Shown here one piece after another: positions 5,504 through 7,757 of a stretch of 7,757 nt of DNA; within the stretch, counting starts at the first letter, position 1; every line of letters begins with the position of its first letter. Source of the stretch: Betaproteobacteria bacterium (GTDB lineage Bacteria; Pseudomonadota; Gammaproteobacteria; Burkholderiales; SG8-39). The stretch covers positions 1-7,757 of the forward strand of contig QYQC01000048.1 of NCBI GenBank assembly GCA_007280315.1, given 5' to 3'. The notes under the pieces are model-generated. The model did no database searches and was not told the DNA's origin. It saw only the letters and a list, made by a program, of their open reading frames with translations. The position numbers and the translations under genes are program-made.

Positions 5504-7363
5504 TTGAAGCCGACTGATATTGGCGCACCGGATTACTTCCATAAAGTTGTCGACTGTCAATGGGCCTGCCCCGCCCATACCCCCGTCCCCGAATATATCC
5601 GCTTGATCGCGGCAGGCCGCTACGATGACGCCTACATGGTCAACTGGAAGTCGAACGTCTTTCCTGGAATTCTCGGCCGCACCTGCGACCGCCCGTGCGA
5701 GCCTGCCTGCCGCCGAAGCCGCGTGGAAGATGCGCCTGCTGAAGACGCAAAGGGCGCGGCCGCCGGCGCCAGCAGGGAACCGGTAGCAATCTGTCGCCTG
5801 AAGCGCGTCGCCGCAGACAACAAGGACGACATTCGCGCACGCCTGCCGCTGCCGCCGAAAAAGAAAAACGGCAAGCGCATCGCCTGTGTCGGAGCCGGCC
5901 CGGCGTCGCTGACCGTCGCGCGCGACCTGGCCCCGCATGGCTATCATGTCGTCGTCTACGATGGCGACGCCAAGGCCGGCGGCATGATACGCAGCCAGAT
6001 ACCCCGGTTCAGGCTGCCCGAGGAGGTCATCGACGAAGAGGTCGGCTACATCCTCGGCCTGGGTATCGAGTTTCGCGCCGGCAAGCGCGTGGACAGCATG
6101 AAGGCACTGCTGGCCGAAGGCTATGACGCGGTGTTTGTCGGTTCGGGCGCGCCACGCGGCCGCGACCTCGATATTCCCGGGCGCAAGGAAGCGGCCAAAC
6201 ATATCCACATCGGCATCGACTGGCTCTCCAGTGTCTCCTTCGGGCATATCGAGAAGATTGCGAAGCGCGTGATCGTGCTCGGCGGCGGCAACACCGCCAT
6301 GGACTGCTGCCGCACCAGCAAACGCCTGGGCGGCGACGACGTGAAAGTGATCGTGCGTTCCGGCTTCGACGAAATGAAGGCCTCGCCGTGGGAAAAGGAA
6401 GACGCGGCGCACGAGGGTATTCCCATCCTCAACTATCTGGTACCCAAGGAATTCACCCACAAAAAGGGCAAGCTCACCGGCGTTACCTTCGAGAAGGTGG
6501 CGGCGAAGTTCGACGACAAAGGCCGGCGCCGGCTGGTACCCACGGGCGAACCCGATCATCATTTCGATTGCGACGAGGTTCTGGTCGCGGTAGGCCAGGA
6601 AAACGCCTTTCCCTGGATTGAAAAGGACTGCGGCATCGCGTTCGACGAATGGGGCATGCCGGTGGTGGACAAAATCACCCTGCAATCGTCGCTGCCGCGG
6701 GTGTACTTTGGCGGCGACGCCGCGTTCGGGCCGAAGAACATCATCTGGGCCGTGGCCCACGGCCACGACGCCGCGGTGTCGATCGACAAATTCTGCCAGG
6801 GCGAGGACGTCGCGACGCGTCCGCCACCCATGGTGCACCTGATGTCGCAGAAAATGGGCATCCACGAATGGAGCTACGACAACGAAATCGCGCTCGACCG
6901 CCGCTACAAGGTGCCCTGGCGCAGTGCCAGTGAGACGCTGAAGAACATCAAGATCGAGGTCGAGATGGGATTCGACCGGGCCACCGCGTGGAAAGAGGCG
7001 GAGCGCTGCCTAAACTGCGATGTGCAGACCGTGTTCATCAACACCAAGTGCATCGAGTGCGATGCCTGTGTCGATATCTGCCCGATGGACTGCATCACCT
7101 TCACCGTCAACGGCGAGGAATCGAACCTGCGCGAACGGCTCAGCGCACCGGCGACCAACCTGACGCAGGATTTGTATGTTTCCGGGACGCTCAAGACCGG
7201 GCGCATCATGGCCAAGGACGAAGACGTGTGCCTGCACTGTGGTCTGTGCGCCGAGCGCTGCCCCACCGGCGCCTGGGACATGCAGAAATTCCTGCTCGAG
7301 ATGACTAACGCCGGTCCCGGATGCCGTGCGCGCACGGCGAAGAAGGAGTTGGCGCCGGCATGA
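5504..7363 (+). CDS. GltD-type NAD(P)-binding iron-sulfur flavoprotein with C-terminal double ferredoxin domain; probable electron-transfer subunit of a 2-oxoacid oxidoreductase (619 aa)
   Basis: Domains in order: an N-terminal Fe-S domain as in glutamate synthase small subunit and dihydropyrimidine dehydrogenase (Cys18, 22, 61, 65, 69); an FAD site GAGPAS (130-135); an NAD(P) site GGGNTAMD (260-267); the second FAD contact GGDAAFGP (Asp405); CLNC (502-505); and two [4Fe-4S] motifs, Cys516/519/522/526 and Cys576/579/582/586, each followed by Pro. It lacks the glutamate-forming large subunit, and the next gene encodes a 2-oxoacid oxidoreductase subunit. Its likely job is therefore moving electrons between that enzyme's Fe-S clusters and NADP+. 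A protein of this build is the NADP-reactive subunit of 2-oxoglutarate:NADP+ oxidoreductase described in Azoarcus evansii (from memory). The TTG start is forced: TGA is the codon directly before it, and AGGAG is 8 nt upstream. The end overlaps the next ATG by 4 bases. GltD-type subunits of other oxidoreductases remain an alternative. Confidence 0.92.
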   Translation: MKPTDIGAPDYFHKVVDCQWACPAHTPVPEYIRLIAAGRYDDAYMVNWKSNVFPGILGRTCDRPCEPACRRSRVEDAPAEDAKGAAAGASREPVAICRLKRVAADNKDDIRARLPLPPKKKNGKRIACVGAGPASLTVARDLAPHGYHVVVYDGDAKAGGMIRSQIPRFRLPEEVIDEEVGYILGLGIEFRAGKRVDSMKALLAEGYDAVFVGSGAPRGRDLDIPGRKEAAKHIHIGIDWLSSVSFGHIEKIAKRVIVLGGGNTAMDCCRTSKRLGGDDVKVIVRSGFDEMKASPWEKEDAAHEGIPILNYLVPKEFTHKKGKLTGVTFEKVAAKFDDKGRRRLVPTGEPDHHFDCDEVLVAVGQENAFPWIEKDCGIAFDEWGMPVVDKITLQSSLPRVYFGGDAAFGPKNIIWAVAHGHDAAVSIDKFCQGEDVATRPPPMVHLMSQKMGIHEWSYDNEIALDRRYKVPWRSASETLKNIKIEVEMGFDRATAWKEAERCLNCDVQTVFINTKCIECDACVDICPMDCITFTVNGEESNLRERLSAPATNLTQDLYVSGTLKTGRIMAKDEDVCLHCGLCAERCPTGAWDMQKFLLEMTNAGPGCRARTAKKELAPA

Positions 7364-7757
7364 AAGGAAAACGCATAGAGGCGGTCAACGACTTCGTCGT
7401 CAAGTTCGCCAACATCAATGGCTCGGGTTCGGCGTCGGCGAACGAACTTTTCGCCCGGTCCATCCTCAGGATGGGCGTGCCGGTGAGCCCGCGCAATATT
7501 TTCCCCTCCAACATCCAGGGTCTGCCCACCTGGTACGAGGTGCGGGTGACGGAAAAAGGCTGGCTCGGCCGGCGCGGCGGCGTGGATCTGATGGTGGCGA
7601 TGAATCCGCAGACCTGGAACCAGGACCTGGCGGAAGTAGAGCCCGGCGGTTATCTTTTTTACGACAGCACCAGGCCGATGCCGGCCTCCAAGCTGCGCGA
7701 CGACATCAATATCCTGGGCATGCCGCTCACCGACATCTGCAACGCGACCTACGACGA
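7360..7757 (+). CDS. korA: 2-oxoacid:acceptor oxidoreductase alpha subunit, KorA type (partial, first 132 residues)
   Basis: The visible part is the gamma (acceptor-interacting) domain that stands at the N terminus of fused gamma-alpha subunits. It shows VKFANINGSGSASANELFARSILRMG, then PSNIQGLPTWYEVRVTEKGW, then a segment that checks ownership of the substrate, DLMVAMNPQTW. The full family protein is about 600 residues and oxidatively decarboxylates a 2-oxoacid with CoA, together with a thiamine-diphosphate beta subunit expected just beyond the window. The start overlaps the flavoprotein stop (ATGA), and AAGGAG lies 11 nt before it, so translation is coupled. Assignment to 2-oxoglutarate rather than pyruvate or another 2-oxoacid rests on similarity and context and is not proven by this fragment. 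The gene continues off the right edge. Confidence 0.9.
   Translation, partial: MKGKRIEAVNDFVVKFANINGSGSASANELFARSILRMGVPVSPRNIFPSNIQGLPTWYEVRVTEKGWLGRRGGVDLMVAMNPQTWNQDLAEVEPGGYLFYDSTRPMPASKLRDDINILGMPLTDICNATYD

Noticed and set aside
5429..6865. 478-codon open frame antisense to the flavoprotein gene
   Set aside because: It is a GC-bias shadow of the well-supported flavoprotein gene, with His/Ala/Val-rich sequence, no recognisable domain and no ribosome binding site.
5504..7363. Calling the flavoprotein gltD (glutamate synthase small subunit)
   Set aside because: It is longer than GltD by a C-terminal double ferredoxin domain, and it is coupled to a 2-oxoacid oxidoreductase subunit rather than to a GltB large subunit.

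Overview
The window reads as a chromosomal segment of a high-GC proteobacterium, most probably a betaproteobacterium. This is inferred from the tRNA-Thr type, the protein families and the codon usage; the species cannot be named. It carries one tRNA gene, six complete protein genes and the 5' part of a seventh. No insertion sequence, phage gene, CRISPR array or rRNA is visible.

Layout: tRNA-Thr(UGU) lies at 4-79 on the plus strand. Five minus-strand genes follow in what look like two transcription units. Read in the direction of transcription, the first unit is a membrane sensor histidine kinase with periplasmic, PAS, PAS, HisKA_3 and HATPase regions (5231-2757). It overlaps by 4 bases a NarL/LuxR-type response regulator (2760-2116). 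After a 171-base gap rich in small inverted repeats, the second unit holds a receiver-only response regulator (1944-1555), an FNR/CRP-family regulator (1521-628) and a universal stress protein (566-123). Across a 272-base divergent control region, a plus-strand operon begins with a 619-residue iron-sulfur flavoprotein of the GltD type with a C-terminal double [4Fe-4S] ferredoxin domain (5504-7363). It overlaps by 4 bases the start of a 2-oxoacid:acceptor oxidoreductase alpha subunit (7360 to the window end).

Biological reading: the flavoprotein plus the KorA-type subunit look like the first two genes of an NADP-linked 2-oxoacid (probably 2-oxoglutarate) oxidoreductase. Such an enzyme exists in anaerobic aromatic-degrading betaproteobacteria, where it passes electrons from 2-oxoglutarate oxidation to NADP+ or ferredoxin. 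The minus-strand genes form a signalling block of the kind found near anaerobic or redox metabolism: a two-component pair, an extra receiver, an FNR-type regulator that has lost the cysteines needed for an oxygen-sensing Fe-S cluster, and a Usp. That this block controls the oxidoreductase operon is an inference from position only.

The most interesting non-coding signals are the dyads and good sigma70-like promoter in the 5232-5503 divergent region, a hairpin flush against the ribosome binding site of the flavoprotein gene, and two isolated perfect dyads at 1990-2007 and 580-594. Both divergent genes appear to start with TTG.
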